DNA of 14,248 nt from Anaerolineae bacterium (lineage in GTDB: Bacteria; Chloroflexota; Anaerolineae; 4572-78; J111), in NCBI GenBank assembly GCA_020433835.1, contig JAGRBY010000123.1, forward strand, positions 1 through 14,248, written 5' to 3'. How positions within the stretch are numbered: the first letter of the stretch is position 1; every line of letters starts with the position of its first letter. Made by a program: the position numbers and the translations under genes. The notes beneath the pieces are model-generated. The model made no database searches. It saw only the letters and a program-made list of their open reading frames with translations, and had not been told where the DNA came from. Of the stretch, positions 13,555-14,248 are shown one piece after another.

Positions 13555-14248
13555 CAAATTTCCACCTGCCATTCTGGCCTTAGAAGATGGCACCCTCTTT
13601 CATGGGCAATCGTTTGGGGCGTCGGTCACGATCACAGGCGAAGTTGTCTTTAACACCAGCATGACCGGCTATCAGGAAATCTTAACTGATCCCTCTTACT
13701 GCCAGCAGATTGTGACCATGACCTGTCCGCACATCGGCAACGTCGGGGTCAATATTGATGATGTTGAAGCCGATCAACCCTGGGCTGCCGGTCTCATCGT
13801 CCGCGAGGTCAGCCGCCGCGTCAGCAACTGGCGAGCGACCGAGTCGCTGCCTGACTATCTAAATCGGCACAACCTGCCTGGCCTGACCGAGATCGACACC
13901 CGTGCCTTAGTGCGTCACATTCGCTCCAAAGGGGCCATGATGGCCGCTGTTTCTGCCGATCCGCAGTACAGCGCCGCCGACCTGGTTGATATGGCGCGTG
14001 CTGCACCTTCAATGGAAGGTTTAGATCTCGTCAAAGAAGTCACCTGTTCCGAACCCTACCACTGGGAAGAGGGTGTAGCTCCCGCATGGCAGCAGGGTCT
14101 CCAATCTCCAATCTCCAATCTCCAATCTCATCCCTTCCATGTCATCGCCTACGACTTCGGCATCAAGCACAACATCCTGCGTCTACTAACCGACGCCGGC
14201 TGTCGAGTCACCGTCGTTCCGGCCACCACCACCGCCGAGGAAGTACTG
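13544..14248 (+). CDS. carA: Carbamoyl-phosphate synthase small subunit, partial at window end
   Basis: The first 235 codons of CarA, the glutamine amidotransferase subunit that feeds ammonia to CarB for carbamoyl phosphate (pyrimidines and arginine). It begins [21 protein letters not shown], and [21 protein letters not shown] and [18 protein letters not shown] identify the N-terminal domain. After a linker the glutaminase domain opens with [18 protein letters not shown]; its catalytic Cys lies beyond the window. The linker [13 protein letters not shown] is encoded by four 7-bp repeats. The start is ATG 13544-13546, 11 nt inside the HEPN gene and without a strong ribosome site, so translation is probably coupled. 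The reading frame is open to the window edge. Confidence 0.95.
   Translation, partial: MTLNKFPPAILALEDGTLFHGQSFGASVTITGEVVFNTSMTGYQEILTDPSYCQQIVTMTCPHIGNVGVNIDDVEADQPWAAGLIVREVSRRVSNWRATESLPDYLNRHNLPGLTEIDTRALVRHIRSKGAMMAAVSADPQYSAADLVDMARAAPSMEGLDLVKEVTCSEPYHWEEGVAPAWQQGLQSPISNLQSHPFHVIAYDFGIKHNILRLLTDAGCRVTVVPATTTAEEVL
14098..14125. repeat. Four tandem copies of a heptamer inside carA
   Basis: Unit TCTCCAA, four perfect copies, followed by TCTCATCCC, which resembles the coding-strand CCTCATC unit of the HD-gene repeat. It encodes the Gln/Ser/Pro/Asn-rich linker between the two CarA domains. As in the HD gene, the copy number is four and the coding strand is pyrimidine-rich. Confidence 0.95.

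Noticed and set aside
14098..14125. carA repeat as a frameshift or pseudogene sign
   Set aside because: 28 nt is not a multiple of 3, but the frame is intact across it and resumes with [13 protein letters not shown], so the flanking bases compensate.

Overview
The window most resembles a chromosomal piece of a Chloroflexota bacterium (Anaerolineae-like). This is inferred from gene style only: mid-range GC, a secreted subtilase with a short aromatic/Pro C-terminal tail, a seryl T-box leader, a two-domain eukaryotic-type phosphofructokinase, and many short palindromes and 7-8 bp tandem repeats. No rRNA or other marker gene is present to prove the lineage.

Layout. 1-309: gene-free DNA packed with compact palindromes. 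310-1536 (+): RecB/Cas4-like Fe-S PD-(D/E)XK protein with an altered active-site residue, ending tail to tail with a DUF624/YesL-like membrane protein (1533-2150, -). 2151-2415: a terminator hairpin and a 115-bp nested inverted repeat. 2416-4038 (-): secreted S8 protease. 4039-4379: gene-free, with a 78-bp double-hairpin element. 4380-8394 (-): probable operon, in transcription order M50 membrane metalloprotease, HD phosphohydrolase, divergent TyrA-like dehydrogenase, GIY-YIG protein and GT4 glycosyltransferase. It is driven from an extended -10 promoter at about 8424-8433. 8395-8771: divergent regulatory region. 8772-11006 (+): 744-residue tandem phosphofructokinase with its own terminator. 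11069-11330: a good sigma70-type promoter and a complete T-box riboswitch with a serine specifier (UCC). 11341-11453: two blocks of 8-bp repeats. 11478-12767: serS. 12785-13554: overlapping MNT nucleotidyltransferase and HEPN genes. 13544 to the window end: carA, incomplete at the edge.

How the parts fit. The T-box reads uncharged tRNA-Ser and should control serS. I see no terminator between serS, the MNT/HEPN pair and carA, and the last genes overlap. A toxin-antitoxin-type pair and the first pyrimidine/arginine gene may therefore be carried on a serine-responsive transcript. The most unusual features are this arrangement, the animal/fungal-like double phosphofructokinase, and the invasion of coding and leader DNA by four-copy 7- and 8-bp repeats (in the HD gene, carA and the serS leader).
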